Positions 8,501 to 16,349 of a stretch of DNA of 28,508 nt are shown here, piece by piece. Origin of the DNA: Priapulus caudatus. Taxonomy: Eukaryota; Priapulida; Priapulimorpha; Priapulimorphida; Priapulidae. The DNA lies in contig NW_014577219.1 in NCBI RefSeq assembly GCF_000485595.1, positions 420,333 to 448,840 on the forward strand, given 5' to 3'. Within the stretch, counting starts at the first letter, position 1; each line of letters starts with the position of its first letter. The notes under the pieces are model-generated. The model did not search any database. It saw only the letters and a list, made by a program, of their open reading frames with translations, and was not told where the DNA came from. The position numbers and the translations under genes are program-made.

Positions 8501-9367
8501 GGTACATCCTGACAAAACCACACACAAGCAAAACATATATCAGGTGTAGAAATTAACTTTTGAACACGGGAGTACAACGGACTCCCTACCCTCAAAAAGA
8601 GGGAGTCCGCAGCAAAATGAGGGAGTCCGCAGTCTGAGGTTCAAAATTAAAGATATTAACAATATAAACGCATGTGCTTATTTTTAAGATTCATGCGGTT
8701 GCACGTCTGCCAAATTTTCTTTGGACATTAGCTGAAAAATACGGTAATTCCGCAAGGCCGTGCTCTGGAACGAACTAGTTAGTATGGTAGAATTTTCAGG
8801 GAGTCACAGGACTCCTGCATATGTCAAATCAGGGGGTCCGACAGTAAATCAGGGAGTATTTGACTCCGGACTCCCGTTAATTTCGCATCCTGTATATATG
8901 GTTATTGATACACACGGGTGAGATTCGTGTGACATGCATATATTGTCATGCATTTATGATATACTGAAATAACAAGAATTCTCCACCACACACAAGAAAA
9001 TCATATACAGCCGGTTATTAATACACACGGGTGATATTTGTGTGACATGCATATTGTCAATTTGTCCTGCATCTAGAACTTTGTAACCTTCTAAATTAAT
9101 AGTCTTCAAAGTCCAGGGGACATATCGAAGCCGGAAAGAGACAAGTAGATCAGATAGACAGATTACGGCATTTATGGTATACTGAAATAAAAAGAATTCT
9201 TCTTAATCTGCCCATACCTGTTCTTTGTTCAGCAGTCCTCGAGCCTTCATGCCATAGAGAAGATGATTAAGATCGGATTTGTTCGCAACACCACAAAGCT
9301 TTCCTATCTCTACTGGCTTCATCGGTAGCCCATTACTCTGCAGAATCTGAATAATTCTACGATCCAT
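2330..9367 (-). CDS. ADAR: ADAR1-type adenosine deaminase acting on RNA, 12 exons placed, C-terminal end missing
   Basis: The gene is predicted to convert adenosine to inosine in double-stranded RNA. Joining the exons 9218-9367, 8421-8508, 7346-8091, 6685-6861, 6227-6408, 5136-5289, 4647-4821, 4250-4343, 3578-3742, 3318-3409, 2838-3020 and 2330-2561 gives an open frame of 813 residues. Every intron is GT/AG and the phases match at each junction. Visible domains are Z-alpha 1 (residues 1-60; N34, Y38, P53-P54, W56), Z-alpha 2 (146-210; K177, N181, Y185, W204), a Ser/Pro/Gln-rich linker, one dsRBD (411-487) and the deaminase (from about 500; HAE at 578-580, PCG at 632-634, SCSDK with C704). The Z-alpha/dsRBD/deaminase order is that of ADAR1; insect Adar lacks Z-alpha, and vertebrate ADAR1 has three dsRBDs. 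I chose the start at 9367 because that ATG has A at -3 and G at +4 and an in-frame TAA lies eight codons upstream; an upstream exon joined at 9376 remains possible. The final 60-70 residues of the family are not found. Confidence 0.92.
2838..3020 (-). CDS. ADAR: ADAR exon 11: SCSDK zinc-ligand motif
   Basis: The exon encodes residues 675-736. EGTIPIE and [19 protein letters not shown] are followed by [21 protein letters not shown]704 is the second zinc cysteine. The segment is nearly collinear with human ADAR1. Acceptor GCTGTTGTAG|GG; donor ACTTG|GTAGGC, phase 1. Confidence 0.95.
3318..3409 (-). CDS. ADAR: ADAR exon 10: variable loop and LRTK motif
   Basis: The exon encodes residues 645-675. 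An acidic and polar loop ([15 protein letters not shown]) precedes [11 protein letters not shown], which aligns with the LRTKVENG segment of human ADAR1. Acceptor TATTTCTTAG|G; donor AATG|GTAAGT, phase 1. Confidence 0.93.
3578..3742 (-). CDS. ADAR: ADAR exon 9: PCG zinc-ligand motif
   Basis: The exon encodes residues 589-644. [18 protein letters not shown] contains the first zinc cysteine (C633). Acceptor GCTGGTCTAG|G; donor GACAA|GTATGC, phase 2. Confidence 0.95.
4250..4343 (-). CDS. ADAR: ADAR exon 8: HAE catalytic motif
   Basis: The exon encodes residues 558-589. [18 protein letters not shown] is followed by [14 protein letters not shown]578 is a predicted zinc ligand and E580 the predicted proton shuttle. 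The residue before the His is Ser where human ADAR1 has Cys. Acceptor CATTGCCAG|GT; donor GTAAG|GTAACC, phase 2. Confidence 0.95.
4647..4821 (-). CDS. ADAR: ADAR exon 7: start of deaminase domain
   Basis: The exon encodes residues 500-558. The string [15 protein letters not shown] and the ending VVAMGTG align with the first strands of the ADAR deaminase core (GRKILAAIIMK...GTG in human ADAR1). Acceptor ATTTTTATAG|ATA is phase 0; donor ACTG|GTGGGT is phase 1. Confidence 0.94.
5136..5289 (-). CDS. ADAR: ADAR exon 6: second half of dsRNA-binding domain
   Basis: The exon encodes residues 448-499. [13 protein letters not shown] is dsRBD strands 2-3, and [17 protein letters not shown] is the RNA-binding KK-(x)n-AA helix 2. 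The acceptor follows a T-rich tract (TTTTTATAG|C, phase 2); the donor ATC|GTGAGT is near-consensus, phase 0. Confidence 0.92.
5290..6226. other. ADAR intron 5, no further gene seen
   Basis: This is AT-rich sequence between exons 5 and 6, the longest intron of the model (937 bp). I see no open frame with recognisable content and no clear repeat structure. Confidence 0.6.
6227..6408 (-). CDS. ADAR: ADAR exon 5: first half of dsRNA-binding domain
   Basis: The exon encodes residues 388-448. [13 protein letters not shown] matches helix 1 of a dsRBD (the NPvsaL-EY pattern) and WGQPHCP matches the G-P-H loop before strand 2. Acceptor TTTCGTTGCAG|GCG is phase 0. The donor CCAAG|GTCGCG is weak at positions +3 to +6, but it gives phase 2 and joins correctly to exon 6. 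The exon is much richer in G+C and CpG than any other exon of the gene. Confidence 0.82.
6685..6861 (-). CDS. ADAR: ADAR exon 4: probable linker exon of 59 codons
   Basis: This is an open 177-bp stretch with a strong acceptor (a T-rich tract ending CTGATCTTAG|ACG) and a strong donor (ATATCG|GTAGGT). It is phase 0 at both ends, as needed between exons 3 and 5. It encodes a Ser/Gly/Asn-rich segment (from [13 protein letters not shown] to HNSGSHIS) with no recognised domain. It could be constitutive or a cassette exon, since skipping it keeps the frame. The evidence is splice signals and phase only, not homology. Confidence 0.65.
6948..7104 (-). pseudogene. Partial duplicate of ADAR exon 3 in intron 3
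   Basis: Bases 6968-7084 match exon 3 bases 7612-7728 with about eight differences. On the minus strand they still read [19 protein letters not shown], the end of Z-alpha 2 and the start of the linker. The copy is bracketed by an exact 20-bp direct repeat, TTTCCTGCAAGTGCGACAAC, at 6948-6967 and 7085-7104. On the minus strand the right repeat ends in an acceptor-like TCGCACTTGCAG followed by an open frame of about 58 codons that ends near 6915. It could be a dead exon fragment or an alternative terminal exon. Confidence 0.8.
7346..8091 (-). CDS. ADAR: ADAR exon 3: linker, Z-alpha domain 2, low-complexity linker
   Basis: This largest exon (746 bp) encodes residues 80-328. An acidic/serine stretch ([10 protein letters not shown], 110-119) precedes a second winged helix at about 146-210 with [16 protein letters not shown]177, N181 and Y185 match the Z-DNA-contacting set, and W204 follows at Y+19. 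The wing reads DNSKITW and lacks the usual Pro pair. Residues 211-328 are rich in Pro, Ser, Gln and Ala. Acceptor TTGCATTTAG|GG is phase 1; donor CTCCAG|GTACTG is phase 0. Part of the exon (7612-7728) is duplicated in the next intron. Confidence 0.88.
8421..8508 (-). CDS. ADAR: ADAR exon 2: Z-alpha 1 beta-wing and linker
   Basis: The exon encodes residues 51-79 plus one base. It opens with DVPPLWTVA, the PP-L-W wing that ends canonical Z-alpha domains, so W56 falls 18 residues after Y38 as in human ADAR1. The acceptor is GGTTTTGTCAG|GAT in phase 0 and the donor is TGCAA|GTACGT in phase 1. The remainder is a polar linker. Confidence 0.88.
8541..8892. mobile_element. MITE-like element in ADAR intron 1
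   Basis: Imperfect terminal inverted repeats CAGGTGTAGAAATTAAC (8541-8557) and, on the opposite strand from 8892, CAGGATGCGAAATTAAC flank about 350 bp. TATAT lies on both outer sides and may be a target duplication. The interior has repeated GGGAGTCCG and CGGACTCCC motifs, some forming a hairpin (8579-8609). No coding potential is seen. Confidence 0.55.
8906..9200. repeat. Short direct repeats in ADAR intron 1
   Basis: The ACACACGGGTGA...GTGTGACATGCATAT block at about 8911-8944 recurs at about 9024-9053. A GCATTTATGATATACTGAAA block at 8949-8968 recurs at 9167-9186 with one change, followed by AAGAATTCT in both. The repeats end only a few bases from exon 1. Confidence 0.6.
9218..9367 (-). 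CDS. ADAR: ADAR exon 1: first part of Z-alpha domain 1
   Basis: The exon encodes residues 1-50, beginning MDRRIIQIL. It carries the recognition-helix signature KSDLNHLLY, in which K30, N34 and Y38 match the positions of human ADAR1 K169, N173 and Y177 that contact Z-form nucleic acid. The donor CAG|GTATGG leaves phase 0, and joining to exon 2 restores the beta-wing. A possible acceptor (TTGCTTCAG|GTAGAC, exon base 9376) lies just before the ATG, so this may be an internal exon whose upstream partners are not recognised. Confidence 0.88.
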
Positions 9368-10035
9368 CTTGTCTACCTGAAGCAACCTTTAAACAGAAAC
9401 ACAGCATGCTAACAAACTGCCAGGCAGTTACCTATACATAACCCCCTATATATATGTACCACTAAATATACCCAAGTTGCAATTACTTAGGGTATGAACA
9501 ATAAGCTTTAGACATGCTCATTATTAAAAAACACATTATAAACCATATGTAAACCATAAATGTACAACAGTCAATCAGACGCAATTTATTTACTGGTTTC
9601 GTTGGCTGGATTTAATTGCATTGTGAGGTTTGAACTTGAAGTATAAGAGTTCAACTATACTGTGCCACTGCTTGAACCTTTCATAAAGCCTTGAATCACA
9701 TATCACCCTAGATAAAATAATGTACCCAACAAGAATCGCCGGTGTACATGTACAATGTACATCAGGTGTATCTAATATCACCCCAACTGCTAGCTATACA
9801 CAAATTTAACACAATTCTCTCTCTCTTTTCACTTTTCTCTCTCTGTCTCTGTAAAGTAGGGGCCTAGACAAATTTCTACTGCAATACCATGCAGTATTGC
9901 TGGCATCAAAGATGTGTTGGGCAAGTTGATCAACGTTAAATCCTCATTTCGTTAGTACAATGAAATCTACGTATAAAGTTATAAAAAAGTTTGTGAGAAG
10001 ATTACCAACACACTACACAGTAACGCTGAGAGGGT
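9368..10035. other. Region upstream of ADAR exon 1, no gene recognised
   Basis: AT-rich sequence with a CT-rich run at about 9817-9852. It may hold the promoter, 5' UTR or an upstream intron of ADAR. No core promoter element stands out. Confidence 0.4.
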
Positions 10036-10267
10036 CTATGTCCCCCAGGGTACTGCCGGAACGTACCCTGGTAGTGGTACTATCTAATATGCCAGACCGT
10101 ACCTCGCGTACTCCACTAATGAGTCTAGGGAGTCGCCTACGCCTACTCCCAAACCCTAACCCTAACCCCAACCTTAACCATATCAAATAGTTACCACTAC
10201 CAGGGTACGTTCCGGTATACCGGGCCGTACCCAGGGTACCCTCCAGCAGTATCCTGGGGGACATAGC
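10036..10267. mobile_element. MITE-like element with telomere-like core
   Basis: Terminal inverted repeats CTATGTCCCCCAGGGTAC at the left and, read on the opposite strand from the right, CTATGTCCCCCAGGATAC. A subterminal inverted pair GGTAGTGGTA / TACCACTACC lies inside. The centre is AAACCCTAACCCTAACCCC followed by CCATATCAAATAGTTA. The same core occurs in reverse orientation in the element at 22899-23079, which has different ends. No coding capacity. Confidence 0.75.
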
Positions 10268-10390
10268 CCCTATGAGCCACAGTAACACAGACAGAGGGCT
10301 CCACACAATTGAATTAGTACTAGTAGTAATAATATCTGATTTTCCAGATTTTTGGCAGAAATATGGGCCCAAGGATAGAGAACAGAACCA

Positions 10391-10479
10391 ATATATAAGG
10401 ACCGCCTGGGATCGAGTCGGGGTGCTTCATTCTACCAGACGGCCAGGAGAACCGACCGTGTAAGGATCCAACCCTTACA
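10391..10479 (+). mobile_element. Truncated 5' LTR, from TATA box to LTR end
   Basis: ATATATAAGGACCGCCTGGG through CCAACCCTTACA matches the last 90 bases of the LTR at 551-757. Similarity starts at the TATA box; upstream sequence is unrelated. Confidence 0.8.
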
Positions 10480-10482
10480 TTT

Positions 10483-10500
10483 TGGCGCAGTCGACAGGAT
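10483..10500 (+). other. Primer-binding site, tRNA-Ser type
   Basis: TGGCGCAGTCGACAGGAT lies 3 nt after the LTR end. Its complement ends in GACTGCGCCA, as expected for an animal tRNA-Ser whose acceptor begins GCAGTCG. This assignment comes from general knowledge of tRNA-Ser, not a search. Confidence 0.75.
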
Positions 10501-10995
10501 AGTAGGGATGTGAACTGGTTCGTCGCGTACGTAGAGTGGAGGCCCTGGACAACAAGCTGTACATCAAGCTAAGTACCTTCTCCAGTATGGGTATCGTATC
10601 ATGTTCGTTGATAAGCTAGGAGACGTATTGTATGGCGCACGTAGCGTACAATAGTAGACTGCATAGTTCTTTCGACTTGCATCGCGCATGTCGTTAGGGA
10701 GACTGCTGTGAACGTACAGTAGGTCTGTCAGCTGAGTGTCAAGCCCGCGTGTTTGTCGCTCAGACTCGTGTATTCACTTTACTCAACACCCCGTCGTGTT
10801 TGAGGGTTGTTGTTTTGCAGTCAGTCGCGTGTGGTGGCGAATTAGCTTTCAACTGTACTAACGGTAGATAGGGAGATAGGTACGATAGTTGTTCAGTAGG
10901 TGGCGCAGTAAGGCATGTTACAGTAGTATTATGAGTCGTGTATTTCGTTGGTTTTGGCATGTTTTGAGCGTTTATTTTCGCGTATTCTGTGTCAT
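10501..10995 (+). other. Retroelement leader or internal remnant, no domain recognised
   Basis: The sequence follows the primer-binding site, where a leader and gag would lie. A short open run (RVEALDNKLYIKLS, about 10530-10570) ends at a stop, and no nucleocapsid zinc knuckle or other gag signature was found. Confidence 0.4.
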
Positions 10996-11575
10996 TCAAC
11001 TCCCTGCCGCGGAGTTTGTGTAACTGCCCCCCGCGCGGAGTTTTGTGGTAACTCGCCCCCGCGCGCGAAGTTTGTGTAACTTCCGCCCAGCCCGCAGGGT
11101 TTTTTTTGTGTAACTCCGCCGCCGCCGGGCGGAGTTTTTGTGGGTAAACTCGCCCCCGCCGCGGAGTTTTGTGGTAAGCCTCGCCCGCCCGCGGCGGAGT
11201 TTGTGGTAATCTCCCCCCCGCGGAGTTTGTGGTAACTCCCCCGCGGAGTTTGTGGTAACTCCCCGGCGGAGTTTTGTGTAACTCCGCCCCGCGGATTTGT
11301 GTAACTCCCGCGGAGTTTGTGGTCTCCCCGGGAGTTTTGGTAACTCCCCCGCCACGGAGTTTTGTGGAGACTCCATTGCGGATTGGGGGAGACTCCCTGC
11401 GGATTGTTCTTGAACTCCCTCCAGAGTTTGATTGAGACTCCCCCTGTGGCAGTGCGTTTGAGACTGCCCCTGCGAGAGTTGTTTGGAACTCCGGCCCTGC
11501 GGAGTTGTTGTTGGAATCCCCCTGCTGGAGTTGCGTTTGGAACTCCCCTGCGGAGTTCGGTTGGACTTCCGCCCG
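10996..11575. repeat. 24-bp hairpin minisatellite
   Basis: More than 20 imperfect units of the type CCGCGGAGTTTGTGGTAACT occur, period about 22-26 and probably 24. Each carries GGAGTT and AACTCC as a small hairpin. The long minus-strand frame across it encodes only TPRGGVTTNSAG-like repeats and is a by-product. The array lies between the retroelement leader and the integrase remnant. Confidence 0.85.
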
Positions 11576-13532
11576 GGGGTTTGATGGGTCTTTTTTCCGG
11601 GGGCTAGTTCGGGTATCCCGCCGTTTGCGGTTGATACTCGTCGACTTGACACTGGGCGGCGCTTCTCCACACGCGGGCAAAGCATTGGGTACGAAAGGCG
11701 TATTTACAGTCGATACGTCTCGGGGGATCATAAGGTTTGGGATATTTCCATTTGATCGGACTTCACAGTTTGCTTTGAGACTGCCGTCGAGCCATGTTAC
11801 CTCGACTGGCGCACCACGCCGCTCGAAATTTTTCTAAGTGCCGCCTAAGTTGCGTTCTCACTTTTGACTCCAGTTGCGGGGGGGGGCGGGAAGAGCAGTG
11901 TCGAATGTAAATACGTCCCGAGTGATGATAACTTGGACAGGGAAGAGCAAAGTATCCTGGCCATGTTATGCCTAGGGCGAACGAGTGCTCGCTCGTATGA
12001 GCAATGGTGCGGCAGCGCACATACTCAATGCTATGGGAGCCACCTAGTGCTTCGAGCATCTGGGCTGCGGTTGGCATTATCACTCTCGCAGGGACTCTTG
12101 CTTTCCGAAGGGAGGAGGGCTAGCGATGTAAGGCTGTATTATACCTGTCACATAACGCAGTCGCAAGGGCCATGTCTACTGGCATTGATTCTACAGGATT
12201 CAACTCAGGCTTCGACCCAGCATTCCGGCAGAGGCAGGCATACGGCCACGGCCTGCCAGCGTATATAAGGACCGCTGGATCGACGGGGTCTTCATTCTAC
12301 CAGAACGGACGTCAGAGAACGACGCTGTATAGGATCAACCCTTCACACCCTACACCCTACCATATAACCCTAACCTATTAGTCATTGATGTAATATTACT
12401 ACTTTATATTGATGTAAATGACATTGGTTTTATTGGCGCCATGTAATGTTCTCTATCTTGAAGCCGAAATATTGTAAACATTGGTAATTTACCATTACCA
12501 AGTTTGAAGTACAGAATTTCAATAAACGATCAGGGCTCATTGCCGCTGTTACACGTCGTAGGACACCTGCTCGCCAACGTGTGTTAAGCGAGAAGCGGGA
12601 AGTTGGCTACAATTTAGTGACTTACCGCCGAACGACGACGTTGAGATCAATTCACAGTTACATAATGTTCAACGTTCAAAACTTCTAGCACTGGAAGATG
12701 TAGAACATGTATGCATGTAACACGACCGCTGATAACGCAGTAGATGCAAAGTCTGTTTCTGGCTTTAGAAGCTCACACGTCGGCTTCATTTTGTTAAGTA
12801 AAACGGGTTACAACCATGGGAAGCACATAATGGGAACCATCTAGCTTTTGGCCGTCGGCTGTTTATTGCTCTAGCGCCATCTGTTGGGAGTTTTCTCAGA
12901 TAAAGTTGCATAAATGGACCACTATCCGGGTATTCTGTGTGTACATAGCACCAGGGAAAAAATGTGGGGATGTGCGGCCAAACGTGAAAAGCTGCATACT
13001 CAGGATTTTTACATGGCACATCTATCGCAAGCATGCCCTGCGCCAGCAGATCGAACCGCCAAAGGTCGGCCCAAGAACATATATTTATCTTGGCTCGCAC
13101 TGCCGGCAAGCCGAGCGCGAGCGCCAATTTCTATATGACATTGCATAGGGAAAATAGGTGGTAGCGGGATATCGCTGCGACCAAATGTGAATAACTTTTT
13201 ATCGAGATCTCTCACGCATGCACATTTCCTGCGAGGCTTTTATGTCCACCTGGAGCCATTTTAAACGCCCTAAAGCCCGGCGCACGACGTGAGTAATTTT
13301 ACTCCAAGTCAAATGATTGAATGCGTCAAAAATACTCCGCAAATAATATTTTCAGCGTCCGCCGCACAACGTGAGTTAAATTTAAAAGTACTCTCAAGGT
13401 CAAGGTAATCAGGCCTCGTAGCCGCATTTCTTATTGGGCGGGGGGGGTTCGTTTTTCAAGGGGATGTTTGCGAATTTGCATCCGGCAGGGGCGTAGTACA
13501 GGATTCTGTACCAGCGGGGGTGCTTAACTGGT
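11576..13532. repeat. Noisy second copy of the 1-1858 block
   Basis: It is collinear with 1-1858 but about 100 bp longer through scattered 1-3 base insertions. It contains a frame-broken integrase remnant (about 11695-11845), an LTR (12127-12347), CCCTAA-like repeats, two GGGATGCTGCGG-type units and the CAGGCC terminus at 13410. The indel pattern looks like uncorrected long-read sequence rather than substitution-driven decay. Confidence 0.85.
12127..12347 (+). mobile_element. Second LTR copy, indel-rich
   Basis: It starts TGTAAGG and ends CCCTTCACA, with GCGTATATAAGGACCG inside. It aligns to the LTR at 551-757 with about 14 extra bases. Confidence 0.75.
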
Positions 13533-14440
13533 AAACGCGCACTTAGTTGGCGAGGCGACTAAAATTTGTTTAAAAATTACAGCCCCTCAGATGCGTTTTT
13601 GCGCCGGCAAGGGGCGGTCCGAACTCCCTGGACCCGCCCCTGCTACACGCCCTGCTGCGGCGCGAAGCGACCAGGCGACGGGGCCAAGCGGACCGGACGC
13701 GGGGGAGGGGGTGGGAGGGGTGTTTCACTTGTTAACCTCGCGGGCAGGCGATGGAAGATTTTGTGCAATTATTACATCTAAAATGCGAGGCGACTGAGGT
13801 GAATTCTTCGCAAATTAANNNNNNNNNNNNNNNNNNNNNNNNNNNNNNNNNNNNNNNNNNNNNNNNNNNNNNNNNNNNNNNNNNNNNNNNNNNNNNNNNN
13901 NNNNNNNNNNNNNNNNNNNNNNNNNNNNNNNNNNNNNNNNNNNNNNNNNNNNNNNNNNNNNNNNNNNNNNNNNNNNNNNNNNNNNNNNNNNNNNNNNNNN
14001 NNNNNNNNNNNNNNNNNNNNNNNNNNNNNNNNNNNNNNNNNNNNNNNNNNNNNNNNNNNNNNNNNNNNNNNNNNNNNNNNNNNNNNNNNNNNNNNNNNNN
14101 NNNNNATTGACATTGCATTCAGGGTATTGATTGCCTTGCATGGTTCGCATTTTGGGGGTCTCTGCGTGCTCGTATGAGGATTTTGTTCATAATAAAACAG
14201 CGGAAGGGTTACATTTTTTATTTTTTTTTTTGAACCTCGAGAATGATCGTCCATTATAACATAACATAACGGTGAGGTAAGCCAAGTCCTTTTGGCTTCG
14301 TGACTTGATTTTGCGGGAGCCAGGTGCGGTCAGGTGGCTATCAGGCCGTTTATTTTTTGTTAGTCACAAATTAAAAAAAAAAATTTTTGCTTGGGGGGAA
14401 GGGCTCGGGTTCGTTCGAACCCCCCCTGGCTACGGGCCTG
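13410..14440. mobile_element. TIR DNA element spanning the assembly gap
   Basis: The left end CAGGCCTCGTAGCC (13410) and the right end GGCTACGGGCCTG (to 14440) are inverted. Both have a G/C run and TTCG just inside. GTAAT occurs immediately outside both ends (13405-13409 and 14441-14445) as a likely target duplication. Part of the interior is unknown. The same left end occurs at 1752. Confidence 0.6.
13819..14105. other. Assembly gap (run of N)
   Basis: A continuous run of unknown bases. Open frames across it are meaningless. Confidence 1.
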
Positions 14441-14559
14441 GTAATGTTGATCACGTGACTGTGCGCGGCCAATACTGTGCGAAGTCATCATGATTTAAAC
14501 GCATGCGCTGTGAGTACCAGTGTTGAGTAAATTTACACAGCTAGCGCGCACACGTTGAG

Positions 14560-14940
14560 TAGTCTGATGCATGAGTCAAAAATTATCAAACATGTTTGAT
14601 ATTGAGTTTCTTGATGCCTGCGTCAGAAAACTCAACGAAAATCCGGAGCACACGTGAGTGTTTTGACGCATGCATCATTTTACTTGAGTAAAATTACTCA
14701 AGTACGCAAGTCGCAACGGCGACGAGCGACGCGAACGCCATTTTATGTACATTAGCATAGAGAGAAAATGTGGCGGGATGCTGCGGCCAAAGTGAAAATC
14801 TGAGACTGGATTTTATCATGCACATCTTCTTCCGCCATGCCACTGTCTTTTTAAAGCGCGTTAGTAATTGATCGACCGCAAAAGCATTAGCCCGTGCGGC
14901 TGAAGCAGCAACGATCGACCCGCGCGCCAATTACTTATCA
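14560..14940. repeat. Foldback-like repeat and one GGGATGCTGCGG unit
   Basis: ATCAAACATGTTTGAT marks a palindromic centre at about 14587-14602, with GATGCATGAGTCAAAAA and its relatives on either side. A TTTTACTTGAGTAAAATTAC motif follows at about 14689-14708. A unit with GCATAGAGAGAAAATGTGGC and GGGATGCTGCGGCCAAAGT lies at about 14750-14830. Confidence 0.5.
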
Positions 14941-15860
14941 CATGTGAATATAAGGTCTATAGCAGGCGGGCATCAAAATATTATAGGAACCTTCGGGAGA
15001 GGCGGCGCATGCGGTTCGCGAAATACATATTTATGGAAGAACGTAGCAGCTAGAGCGCATTCGCAATAAATTACATTTTGATCCCGCGAGTATGTTGTAC
15101 AATGGAATTACGCCGTGCAGGCGTAGCGTACCTACGCAAGCAAAATATCTGTGCAAAATACAAAAAAATATCAGGGGAAATACAGGTGCGCGTACAATCC
15201 GGCCCGCATAATAAACAACCGCTCCGTGTAAATGTAAACAACTAGGCTATTATACCGGAATCTGTTTACGTCAATGTGAACGCGTTCGATTCTCCACGAT
15301 GTGCGTAGATAATGATTTACACGCCGGCCTCGTTACTTTATCGAGTTAATCAACAGAACGTGTGCGCGAGTAATTATTGATGCAACACAAAAAAAGTGGT
15401 CAGGATCGTAGTGTGGCAAAGTGTAACAGATTATATTTGGTTATTTTTTCATTCCTCAACTCAATTTACTTCCACTATCATCGGCAAAATTAAAATGATC
15501 GTTTCATTAATGTTAAACCTATAAACCTTCGTCGCGTGTGTCATCATGTGCCAGTGAGAATCATGAGCCAGGCAGAACGATGTCTGCGTTCACGTGAAAT
15601 GTCCACGCATGGGCGAATAAAGACATGGATGACATGTTTACACTGTTTGGTGCTATACACACATGAGCGTGCGTGACATGACATTGGACGTATTATGTGC
15701 AGTATACTGGGATATTAACACCCGAGGAAATGTGAGTGCTCTACTTGTTTACATCACTTCATTATTTTTCCGCCACAGATCACCCGAAAATTGCATCTGG
15801 TTACATTGTATATAGTCACATAGTCGCATAGTCTTACATATATAGGCGTTAATGATTTCA
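14941..15860. other. Intergenic sequence, nothing recognised
   Basis: I found no recognisable coding region, TIR pair or tandem repeat in this stretch. Confidence 0.4.
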
Positions 15861-15940
15861 GACATATATATACACACATATATATATACATATTTATACA
15901 TATATATACACATATATATATATATACATATTCATACATA
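15861..15940. repeat. Alternating TA/CA microsatellite
   Basis: ATATATATACACACATATAT-type alternating purine-pyrimidine sequence, interrupted by short T-rich changes. Confidence 0.85.
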
Positions 15941-16105
15941 TATATCAGGAGCGTATAATGACAAATATATTGTCATTATATTATGTATTTATATATCATT
16001 ATGTCATATATCATATGTTTATGATATCATATCATATCATATCATATGTTTATCATATCATTATATATCATATGTCATTATATATGTATTTGTCATTATA
16101 CGCTC

Positions 16106-16113
<8 letters not shown>
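15941..16113. mobile_element. Foldback MITE inserted in TA repeats
   Basis: Perfect 27-bp inverted arms at 15941-15967 and 16087-16113 include TCAGGAGCGTATAATGACAA. The AT-rich interior contains many CATATGTTTATGATATCATA-like palindromes. TA lies outside each TCAGG end, compatible with a mariner-type TA target duplication. Confidence 0.7.

Positions 16114-16172
<59 letters not shown>
16109..16172. repeat. (AT)n microsatellite
   Basis: An uninterrupted AT dinucleotide run of about 32 copies, next to the foldback MITE. Confidence 0.95.
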
Positions 16173-16180
<8 letters not shown>

Positions 16181-16349
16181 TTTAATATATATTCTCCTCG
16201 TGTGAACGCAGCTTATATTGCTATGCATTACGAATGTTTCCTTTGTTACCTCTGCAAATTGTGATCCCTGTTATTTACACACGCAAGACGGTTGATAGGT
16301 CCGGAAAATATAACTAACAGCTTTTTTCTACCTTGTCGGAAGTCCCTGT

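Noticed and set aside
10760-11731. Minus-strand open frame of 323 codons
   Set aside because: Most of it lies in the 24-bp minisatellite and encodes only a drifting repeat. Indels in the array make the frame unreliable, and it runs against the retroelement sense strand.
13732-14254. Open frames crossing the N run
   Set aside because: They exist only because unknown bases contain no stop codons.
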